DNA from: Herminiimonas sp.
GTDB lineage: Bacteria; Pseudomonadota; Gammaproteobacteria; Burkholderiales; Burkholderiaceae
Direction of reading: 5' to 3'
Length of the DNA stretch: 28,347 nt
Assembly: GCA_014377155.1 (NCBI GenBank)
Contig: JACMQD010000480.1
Location: 1-28,347, forward strand
Below, piece after piece: positions 7,079 to 14,053 of this stretch. Below the pieces are notes generated by a model. That model saw only the letters and a list, made by a program, of their open reading frames with translations, was not told the DNA's origin and searched no databases. The position numbers and the translations under genes are program-made. The stretch's first letter is position 1. Every line of letters starts with the position of its first letter.

Positions 7079-8200
7079 TCAACTAAGTGATAGCCAGCCA
7101 TCCTGATACCAGACATGCAGCGCCTCAAGCACGTCGCCAGAGGCACTCGAAACCATCAGCGGATCAAGGTGCCTCAGGTCGGCCAGCGCAGTAAGTGCTG
7201 CCTTGTCCGTGGGGCCTATCGCGAAGGATTCGCCATTAATGAATACGTGCTTGCCGCGATACAGCATTTGGGTTTTGCGCGCGAGTGCAACGCCACGCTT
7301 TTTTGCGGCCAGCACGAAGCGCTCTACCGCAAGCGGCCGAACCGGCGGGTCAAAAAACACGCTGGCCTTAGGCTCGGACAGATATTCGCCGAGGAAGATG
7401 GTAATGTCGTCATCCGTAAACCGCACCTTGCCCAGTTCCGCCGCCAGTTGCACGAGCATTTCCTTACCAATTTCTGCCGGTCGGTTGGTCGGTTTCAGAT
7501 CGGGATCCGCATAACGCCCAGGCAAGTCGATCGAGTCCGCCATGAACTGCAGGAATGCATTGCCAAGTTCTTGATAGGAAGGTGCGCGAAATCCGATCGA
7601 ATAAGTCATGCATTCGCCGATCGCCACACCCTCATGCGCGTAGTGCGGTGGCAGATACAACATGTCCCCCGGTTCCAGCACGAACTCCTGTTCCGGCACA
7701 AAGTTGCGCAGGATCTTGAGCGGCACGTCATCAACGATTTCCAGATCGGTTTGCGCACTGATTTTCCAGCGACGTTGACCGTACGCCTGCAACAAAAAGA
7801 CATCGTAAGAATCGAAATGCGGGCCCACGCTGCCATTGTCGGATGCATAGCTGATCATCACATCGTCAAGCCTCGCATCGGCAATGAAACGGAATTGTCG
7901 AAGCAACGCGTCGACGCCGTCGTCATGGTGATTGACCCCTTGAATTAGCAGGGTCCAGTCTTTTTTTGCAAGTGCCGGCAACTTCTGAATCGGACCGTTT
8001 TCCATTTCCCATTGGTTTTTGAAGTTGGTTACCAGCCGGGATTCGACATCATCACGCGCTGCCAGGTCAAACAAAGCCTGCCGCGTTAATAGTGGTGTGA
8101 ATCCAGGAATCGCCTGACGGATCAAGAGTGGTTTCTTGTGCCAGAAGTCGCTGAGGAATTTGGCCGGTGTCTGGTTACCGAGTAGTGGCAATGTTTTCAT
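7079..8200 (-). CDS. roxA: Ribosomal protein uL16 arginine 3-hydroxylase-like JmjC/cupin oxygenase (RoxA/YcfD)
   Basis: A 373-residue Fe(II)/2-oxoglutarate oxygenase of the ROX family. E. coli YcfD hydroxylates an arginine of ribosomal protein L16. The iron triad is visible as His128 and Asp130 in PHFDSYD, and His189 in PPHYAHEG. The segment DVFLLQAYGQRRWKI and the GDMLYLPP strand are typical of this family. The C-terminal winged-helix-like part (about residues 270-373) agrees with the family length. It is divergent from slyD. A TATAAT (8213-8208) lies only 7 bases before the ATG, and no Shine-Dalgarno is seen, so the message could be leaderless. The substrate name is inferred from the family. 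Confidence 0.88.
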   Translation of the reverse strand: MKTLPLLGNQTPAKFLSDFWHKKPLLIRQAIPGFTPLLTRQALFDLAARDDVESRLVTNFKNQWEMENGPIQKLPALAKKDWTLLIQGVNHHDDGVDALLRQFRFIADARLDDVMISYASDNGSVGPHFDSYDVFLLQAYGQRRWKISAQTDLEIVDDVPLKILRNFVPEQEFVLEPGDMLYLPPHYAHEGVAIGECMTYSIGFRAPSYQELGNAFLQFMADSIDLPGRYADPDLKPTNRPAEIGKEMLVQLAAELGKVRFTDDDITIFLGEYLSEPKASVFFDPPVRPLAVERFVLAAKKRGVALARKTQMLYRGKHVFINGESFAIGPTDKAALTALADLRHLDPLMVSSASGDVLEALHVWYQDGWLSLS

Positions 8201-8355
8201 AGAGAATATTATATAAGAGCGTAGGACGGCATCGGCGCACGGTTGAACGACTGTCAGACCGGCGTAGCTAAATACATTTGAATAGCTTTAAGGAATTTAC
8301 GGCCGATTTGACAATCTCTGCATGGTGCGTCAGGCTTGTTTCAACCTCATGCAGG

Positions 8356-8361
8356 TATAAT
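8356..8361 (+). promoter_or_regulatory. slyD: -10 element upstream of slyD
   Basis: TATAAT lies 30 bases before the slyD ATG, and AAGGA at 8380-8384 is a good ribosome binding site. The -35 region at 16-18 bases upstream is poor. A perfect TTGACA at 8308-8313 is too far away to pair with it. Confidence 0.4.
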
Positions 8362-8390
8362 TCGAATTGATATTATAGAAAGGAATCATC

Positions 8391-8939
8391 ATGAAGATCG
8401 CCAAAAATACGGTCGTGACCGTCCATTATAAATTGTCAGACACCCAAGGCAATCTAATCGAGGACAGCAAGGAGCCAATGGTCTATCTCCATGGCGGTTA
8501 TGAAAATACCTTGCCTAAAATTGAGGAAGCGCTTGATGGCCAAGATTCCGGCTACCAGACCTCGATCCAGGTAGAACCAGATGATGCATTTGGCGAATAT
8601 GATGCATCGCTGGTCAAGGTAGAGCCGCGCAACCGCCTGCCGACGCCCCTTGAAGTAGGCATGCAGTTCGAAGGCATGCCGGATGGCGATGGCGAAGACG
8701 GCGAAGGTGACGACGCGCTTATTTTTACTGTTACCGATATTGCCGACGACAAGGTTGTTCTAGACGGAAACCATCCACTAGCCGGCATGGCGTTGCGGTT
8801 CACGTTGAACGTGGCAGATGTGCGGGAGGCAACCGAGGAAGAAATAGCTCACGAGCATGTCCATGGCGCCCATGGCCATCATGGCCACGAACCCGAAGAT
8901 GACGAAGGTGATCATTTCCGTAGCCACCCGGTACACTAG
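8391..8939 (+). CDS. slyD: FKBP-type peptidyl-prolyl isomerase SlyD
   Basis: A 182-residue SlyD-type prolyl isomerase, metallochaperone and folding helper in the cytoplasm. The FKBP core is split by the chaperone 'flap' domain. The start VTVHYKLSD, HGGYENTLPKIEEAL and VEPDDAFGEYD are family signatures. The C-terminal tail (residues about 152-182) holds nine histidines, including HEHVHGAHGHHGH, suited to binding nickel or other metals. An acidic, glycine-rich stretch, MPDGDGEDGEGDD, is inserted in the flap and lengthens it compared with E. coli SlyD. The gene has its own -10 and Shine-Dalgarno and is convergent with the T6SS cluster. Confidence 0.93.
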   Translation: MKIAKNTVVTVHYKLSDTQGNLIEDSKEPMVYLHGGYENTLPKIEEALDGQDSGYQTSIQVEPDDAFGEYDASLVKVEPRNRLPTPLEVGMQFEGMPDGDGEDGEGDDALIFTVTDIADDKVVLDGNHPLAGMALRFTLNVADVREATEEEIAHEHVHGAHGHHGHEPEDDEGDHFRSHPVH

Positions 8940-9088
8940 CCGCCCGTTGAGGCGCCGTTTTGACGGCGTCGACGCCAGATTGCCCGGGCACGATGTTCTG
9001 TACCCGGGTCGCTGCACCGGTGCGGTAGGGCACGACTATATACGCGCCGGGCGAAAACACTGTGTCCGACCCTTAATTGCAACAGCCC
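8940..9088. other. Convergent intergenic region with clustered palindromes
   Basis: 149 bases between the slyD stop and the end of the tssQ-like gene. A hairpin with stems GGCGCCGT and ACGGCGTC (8951-8970) is the best candidate for a transcription end, but it has no U-run. Within 60 bases there are four perfect palindromes: GGCGTCGACGCC (8965-8976), TGCCCGGGCA (8981-8990), ACCCGGGT (9002-9009) and GCACCGGTGC (9014-9023). Confidence 0.5.
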
Positions 9089-9562
9089 CTATTTTTGCGC
9101 CTTTTTCGCTTTGGTAAATGCTGTCTGCCATTGAGGGTGACCTTTCTCACCAGGTGCCAAGTCGAAACCAGGATCGCGTTTCAGGATCTTTTCGAATTGT
9201 TGCCTGCACAAGGTCTGTCTTTTAGTCACGCAGTAGCTGAATGCCATGTACTTCATCGCACGCACTTGCAAGTCATTGTCTTCCGCGCGGATTTCGTTGG
9301 GTCCGCTCACGCGTTTGATCACGCCGTTGTAATCGCCGGCATCATAAAGCACAATCACCTCGTTCATCGCGTTCTCGGACAGCGTTCGCGCTGATTTCGC
9401 GGCGACTTGCACAGGCACTTCTTTTGGCGGAACGATGGGCGCCTTGCGAGCGTTAGGAATGGTGGGCGCCGCATCGGGCCTGGTCGGCAATGTGTCGCAT
9501 CCGGCAGATAAGAATATCGCCATTGCACAGGCCACACCGAGGCCTAATTTTGATAAGTTCAT
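9089..9562 (-). CDS. tssQ: TssQ family T6SS-associated lipoprotein
   Basis: A 157-residue predicted lipoprotein with lipobox LSAGC (Cys22), the last gene of the T6SS transcription unit. After a proline-rich linker comes a TPR-like helical region with LYDAGDYNGVIKR, MKYMAFSYC and LCRQQFEKIL, ending in DLAPGEKGHPQW. This pattern is what I recall for the TssQ-type lipoproteins found in betaproteobacterial T6SS clusters. The role is not well defined; an envelope location beside the TssJLM complex is inferred. The open frame extends to 9652 into the kinase gene, but ATG 9562 begins the signal peptide, 10 bases after the kinase stop. No strong Shine-Dalgarno is visible, so it may depend on coupling. 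Confidence 0.75.
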   Translation of the reverse strand: MNLSKLGLGVACAMAIFLSAGCDTLPTRPDAAPTIPNARKAPIVPPKEVPVQVAAKSARTLSENAMNEVIVLYDAGDYNGVIKRVSGPNEIRAEDNDLQVRAMKYMAFSYCVTKRQTLCRQQFEKILKRDPGFDLAPGEKGHPQWQTAFTKAKKAQK

Positions 9563-9572
9563 TGGTAGGTTT

Positions 9573-11342
9573 CTAGTTTGTTGGAGATGAAAATTCGTGG
9601 CTAATCGTGCCCGTACTGTTTTTCGTGATTTCGATCTGGGTGCGGTGTTCAAAAAAATTGGGGTTGATAATCCTCAGTTCGTGTTTGCCTTCTGGTAATG
9701 CCAAATTTTTGAGCGGAGGACTCACCCCTTTTAGCACGCCGTCTACAATAACCTTGCCCCACGGGGTAATCGACAAGGCAACTGTACCCATCGGTTTTGG
9801 CACAGTGGTTTCGATAGCAACTGTAGTTTTAGCAAGCGACGGCGGCAAAATCTTCAGGTTCAGTGCGGTAAGCCTGGCATTGGCTTCTTTAGTATACTTC
9901 CCTGATGGATATTTCTGAATGAAATTTACCCAGTCCGTAGAGGTGGCGTCTGGATCGCCGATCAGGCTCTCCCAGTTTACCGTTTCCGCGTCAATAGTTG
10001 ATGCTGCTACCTCTGCTGCCGCCGGTGCCGGTTCTGGCTGCGCGAGCGGTGGGCTTGATGGCATAACGGGTGTCGATACTACCGCCGCCATCGATACTTC
10101 CGGTGTTTTTTCAAAATAAAAGCGGTCTGTCGTGACGAACGCAGCGGTAGTGCTGATCAGCAACACAGCCAACAAAACAATCAGGATCGGCCATAACCCG
10201 CCTTTACGCACAGTCTTATTGCCGCTTGACGGGGTTAAACCTCGGGGACCGCTGAAAAGATCTTCGACCGGTAGCGGACCTGCGACAGCTTTTTTGTTGC
10301 TCTGAATTTCCACGCCTTGGGTATGACCTTTGGACGTCGTCACCGGAAATGTATGAAGTGTTCCTGGAGTTGGTAATACGGCGATTCCGAAGTCCGGCGT
10401 TAAACCGAGAAGCTGCATGAATGCTTCGATCGACTGCGGTCGATCATCAGGTCGGATGCACAGTCCGCAATCAATCGCCGCGAGGAAAGCCTGGCTGTAG
10501 CCGCTAGGCGCTAAGTGATGCAATGGCTCGATCGGATCCTTGATCATGCGGGCGACCGACGTTGGCGGCGGCTTGCTGGTGATCGCATAGTAGATGACTG
10601 CCGATAGCGCATAAATGTCGGTCCAGGGACCCTGCTTCATCGAAGTGTCGTCGGCGTATTGCTCGATCGGCGCATAACCGGGTTTTAGAATAACGGTCAG
10701 GGCCTGGGTCGCCTCGCCGATAATCTGGCGCGCGGCGCCGAAGTCAAGCAGCACCGCTTCACCGCTGGTCTGGATCATGATGTTGTCGGGCGATACGTCT
10801 CGGTGCAAAATTTGGACCTTGTACAGTGCATCGAGCGCTGCGAGTATTGGCTTGAGCATGAATTTCAGCCAATTTTCTGTAATCAGATGCGGACTTCTTC
10901 TGACTACCTGTTTGAGCGTCTGGCCATCGTAAAAGCGCATCGCCATGTAGCCAGTCTTGTTTTCTTCCCAAAAACGATGAACCTTGATCAGAGCCGGATG
11001 ATCGAACTGCGCCAGCAGGCGGGCTTCGTTGATGAAGCTTTTCAATCCGATATCGAAGGTTTCCTGATGTCGCTGCGAACGCACTATTACACTCTTGTCG
11101 GCGCCGCGGGAGGCAAGCGCGCCGGGCATGTATTCCTTGATGGCGACCGTACGCTGAAGCGAACGATCCATCGCCAGATAGACGGTGCCGAATCCCCCTT
11201 CGCCGATGATCCCGGTGATTTCAAATTCGGCCAGCAGGGTACCCACCGGCAGGCCATGTTCAGCCGCGGTGCGCGATGGGGCATAGGCTGCGCTGTCAGG
11301 TAGTGGGTGGGGAACAGTATGTTGCTCGTTGGTCGTCGTCAT
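9573..11342 (-). CDS. T6SS-associated Ser/Thr protein kinase (PpkA-like) with periplasmic PEGA domain
   Basis: A 589-residue membrane kinase. The N-terminal kinase domain has the glycine loop GEGGFG (47-52), Lys69 in VAIKE, the catalytic loop HRDVSPDN with Asp182, DFG with Asp200, and APIEQY after the activation segment. One membrane helix lies at about 383-403. The periplasmic part has a Pro/Ala-rich linker, a short helical stretch (about 455-498) and a PEGA domain (about 518-572, ending IINPNFFEHRTQIEI). With the PP2C enzyme and the FHA protein upstream it forms the threonine phosphorylation pathway that switches T6SS activity in Pseudomonas aeruginosa. PpkA there has a different, VWA-type periplasmic region. 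All catalytic residues are present. Confidence 0.92.
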   Translation of the reverse strand: MTTTNEQHTVPHPLPDSAAYAPSRTAAEHGLPVGTLLAEFEITGIIGEGGFGTVYLAMDRSLQRTVAIKEYMPGALASRGADKSVIVRSQRHQETFDIGLKSFINEARLLAQFDHPALIKVHRFWEENKTGYMAMRFYDGQTLKQVVRRSPHLITENWLKFMLKPILAALDALYKVQILHRDVSPDNIMIQTSGEAVLLDFGAARQIIGEATQALTVILKPGYAPIEQYADDTSMKQGPWTDIYALSAVIYYAITSKPPPTSVARMIKDPIEPLHHLAPSGYSQAFLAAIDCGLCIRPDDRPQSIEAFMQLLGLTPDFGIAVLPTPGTLHTFPVTTSKGHTQGVEIQSNKKAVAGPLPVEDLFSGPRGLTPSSGNKTVRKGGLWPILIVLLAVLLISTTAAFVTTDRFYFEKTPEVSMAAVVSTPVMPSSPPLAQPEPAPAAAEVAASTIDAETVNWESLIGDPDATSTDWVNFIQKYPSGKYTKEANARLTALNLKILPPSLAKTTVAIETTVPKPMGTVALSITPWGKVIVDGVLKGVSPPLKNLALPEGKHELRIINPNFFEHRTQIEITKNSTGTISHEFSSPTN

Positions 11343-11360
11343 GGAAATTAGTGGTTGGTT

Positions 11361-12158
11361 CTATCGTCGGACCGTAACTTCGTTTGGCTCGCCTATCCAA
11401 ATCGCGAAAGCGCTGAAATTATCTTGAGGATTTTTGGATTGCTCGCCCGGTGTCTCGACAAGTCTCATCATCGCGGCAAGCCAGTCATGGGCAGTCGTGG
11501 CCACAGATAAGGTCACTTCCATGTTGTGTTCGGTCACCCACTCCCAGAAACCGTCGGTACAGACGAGGAAAGTGTCGCCGTCTTCAATGTCCGTGGAACC
11601 GTGTGGGGCCACGCAGACTGTGTCGTTGTCGGCGCCGATGGCGGCATACAGCCTGCTACGTTGGGGATGCGTGCGCAGTTGGTCGGGCTTGCAGTAACCG
11701 GCGTCGACGAATTGCTGAACCAAACTATGGTCGCGGGTAATGCTGATGATCCTGTTACGCCGGAAAAGGTAGATGCGTGTGTCGCCAAGATGCGTCCAAA
11801 TCGCACGCCGTTTTTGCAGATCGATAAACAACAAGGCAACGGTGGTGGTCATGTCTTTAAAACGGCGATCGGCTGCCTGCTGTCGGCCAAGGCTGGCAGT
11901 GGCAAGTTCGATGCAAGAGTCGAGCAAGGCACTGGTGCAAGATGACGCCTTCTTGAAGCAGTCGACGATTGCTTGCGCAACGACGCGGGAGGCGATTTCG
12001 CCGCCTTCGTGCCCTCCGGCCCCATCCGCAACCACAAAACAAGCCAGTTCATTGCGTCGCGTCCAGGCGAGGTAATCCTGATTGGTACTGCGCGCGCCAA
12101 TGCCACTTTTCTGCGCGACGGTTAATGCGATTGGAGGGTGGAGCGATGAAGAAATCAT
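11361..12158 (-). CDS. PP2C-family Ser/Thr phosphatase (PppA-like)
   Basis: A 265-residue soluble phosphatase of the PP2C/PPM family, expected to reverse the action of the neighbouring kinase on T6SS substrates such as the FHA protein. Metal-binding motifs are visible: RSTNQD (23-28), VADGAGGHEGG with Asp45, LGDTR with Asp126, TDGFWEWV with Asp202, and the C-terminal QDNFSAF. In P. aeruginosa PppA switches the H1-T6SS off. Its ATG overlaps the tagH stop by the four bases ATGA, so the two are probably translated together. The kinase gene follows after 18 bases. Confidence 0.92.
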   Translation of the reverse strand: MISSSLHPPIALTVAQKSGIGARSTNQDYLAWTRRNELACFVVADGAGGHEGGEIASRVVAQAIVDCFKKASSCTSALLDSCIELATASLGRQQAADRRFKDMTTTVALLFIDLQKRRAIWTHLGDTRIYLFRRNRIISITRDHSLVQQFVDAGYCKPDQLRTHPQRSRLYAAIGADNDTVCVAPHGSTDIEDGDTFLVCTDGFWEWVTEHNMEVTLSVATTAHDWLAAMMRLVETPGEQSKNPQDNFSAFAIWIGEPNEVTVRR

Positions 12159-14014
12159 TGTGTGCTTTCCTGGTTGAAGCGCTCGATTTCTTCTTCGTAA
12201 GCGGCCAGAAACGCTTTGCCAAACAAGGTTTGAAAGTCATCTTGCGCTTCCGCTTGAATATTCCGGAACAGTTTGCCGTAGTGATCCCACATGCGTGCCT
12301 TGCGGGATACCGGCAGTACGGCATCGAGGATCGAATGTCCGCTGATGTGTTGGTCCAGTCGTGCCGGGTCGAAGCGTTGCAGTACATCGTCGAGTGCGGC
12401 GCGCATGCCCGCAACGACACCGATCTGGTGCGCGCGCAGATCCCGGTAGGCGTCGTCCATCGCGGCCACGGGTTCCATAAAGCCTGGGATTTTTCTGCCG
12501 AACATCTGCATCAAGGCCGTCTGTCCGTCTGGCAAAAATTTGAGCGGATTATTGTTCCGGACGACGATCATCGTGACGTCTGCACGGACTTCACGTTTGA
12601 CAAATGCGCGCGAGGAAATGAGTTCTACCGTACCTTGTGTCGCCGACGCTAAAATCTGTCCGATCAATCGCATCAGATCTGGCGTCAGTTCCTGTGTGAT
12701 CGTATCTTCAGGAAGATCGGCGCCGTCCAAAAACGCCTGTAACAGCCGACGTCGGTCATTTGCGGCGACATCTGCGACGCCTCTCAGGTCGGGTCGCATC
12801 GGGGACGTTGGCTGTTCGCCCTTCTTCGGTAGCGTGGACTCGACCTGTACAACGACAGGCGTTGATGTTGCATACGGTGGCGCTGTGGCTGCATGGTTTC
12901 GATCTGGCACAGCAGCGGGGTTACCGAATGACGCCGACACCGATGTTTCCGTTTCCATTACATGAGAGTTGGCGAACGCGCCGTCGCTCACTTGGAGCCG
13001 ACCGATCGGCATCAGGAATGGCGTATCGAGTTCCTGCACATCGTTGCGCATGGCTACGCTTTGTGCGGAAGTCGGTGCAGGTGCCGACAGGATCGATGAT
13101 TCGCCAAACAGTTGCAGGGGATCGACACTCGCCGTATCGGCGTCGGCCTGTAGCAAGGTTTCTACGGGCGTGTCGGCGGCGGTTTCGATCAGCGAACCGA
13201 GCATACGGTCCTCGAAGGACGCAAGAGTTACGGCGTTATGAGCCAGCGCTCCGAGCGGATCATCGCTGTTGCGCACCGCGTACGACGGCATTGCGAAAGG
13301 ATCAAAGTTATCGGGAATGAGGGCTGCGCCGTGGGCCGTGACAGCAGGGCCGTGTACGGCATCCTCGAGAAGATCGTCGAAACCGATAGATTGTGCATAC
13401 GGGCCCGATGCATGTGCATGGACTGGCGGCAATGGCAGAGAATATGCGCTTGCTGCTGCTACCGATTCGGAGATCACTTCAGTGGCAGACGTGGACACTG
13501 CTTGCGGTATAAAATCCTGGCCGAGACCACCAGACAGACCGGACAACGCTAAACCGTTGGATAATATGCCATCGAAATTTGAGTCTACTGCGTTCCCGGT
13601 TGCACTGTTTGGTGGTTCGGCGCATTGCTCGATCGGCGGCGCGGATTGTGCGATCACATTCGCAAATACGGCTTCGGAGTGTTCGAAAGCATCGGACTGA
13701 AGGACCGCCTCCGCGAGCAGTACGAACAATCCGACAATTATTTGATCTCCGGGCGCGAACGCCATTTCCTGGTTGGCTGCGACTTCGTGGCCGCTTACCA
13801 TCAGCGAGTTGGCTTGGCTGAGGTTGACGATCGTATGGCGTCGCCCATCGCTGAATACGGATGCTTGCAAACGGGAGACATGGCGCTTCGGGTCCGGCAA
13901 TACCAAGTGGTTGTCAGCGCCTCGTCCAAGTGTCCCGCCCGCGGTGCCGAACACGGCCGACAACGGTTGTTGCGGCACTTCATTGTTAAAGGAAACAACG
14001 GTAAGTTGGATCAT
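12155..14014 (-). CDS. tagH: T6SS-associated FHA domain protein TagH (Fha)
   Basis: A 619-residue cytoplasmic scaffold. The N-terminal FHA domain (about 1-100) has GTLGRGADNHLVLP, the phosphothreonine-contacting HVSRLQA, and an Asn in SQANSLMVSG. A long low-complexity middle part (about 105-415), rich in Ala, Ser and Pro, looks disordered and is probably where phosphorylation occurs. The C-terminal 200 residues, from RRRLLQAFLDGADLPED through NPLKFLPDGQTALMQM, match the conserved T6SS-Fha domain. In P. aeruginosa Fha1 binds its own phosphorylated form to trigger secretion. It starts 39 bases after the LpoA-like gene and overlaps the phosphatase gene by ATGA. Confidence 0.93.
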   Translation of the reverse strand: MIQLTVVSFNNEVPQQPLSAVFGTAGGTLGRGADNHLVLPDPKRHVSRLQASVFSDGRRHTIVNLSQANSLMVSGHEVAANQEMAFAPGDQIIVGLFVLLAEAVLQSDAFEHSEAVFANVIAQSAPPIEQCAEPPNSATGNAVDSNFDGILSNGLALSGLSGGLGQDFIPQAVSTSATEVISESVAAASAYSLPLPPVHAHASGPYAQSIGFDDLLEDAVHGPAVTAHGAALIPDNFDPFAMPSYAVRNSDDPLGALAHNAVTLASFEDRMLGSLIETAADTPVETLLQADADTASVDPLQLFGESSILSAPAPTSAQSVAMRNDVQELDTPFLMPIGRLQVSDGAFANSHVMETETSVSASFGNPAAVPDRNHAATAPPYATSTPVVVQVESTLPKKGEQPTSPMRPDLRGVADVAANDRRRLLQAFLDGADLPEDTITQELTPDLMRLIGQILASATQGTVELISSRAFVKREVRADVTMIVVRNNNPLKFLPDGQTALMQMFGRKIPGFMEPVAAMDDAYRDLRAHQIGVVAGMRAALDDVLQRFDPARLDQHISGHSILDAVLPVSRKARMWDHYGKLFRNIQAEAQDDFQTLFGKAFLAAYEEEIERFNQESTQ

Positions 14015-14053
14015 CGGACAATCAATCTGGCAAGTGGTTGAATGGGTGTGGCA

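Noticed and set aside
7115..7948. 277-aa + strand frame opposite the roxA-like gene
   Set aside because: The antisense frame has no motif and no ribosome binding site, while the opposite strand carries all catalytic residues of a known family.
8308..8313. Perfect TTGACA as the slyD -35
   Set aside because: It is 42 bases from TATAAT 8356, and no acceptable -10 lies 16-18 bases downstream of it.
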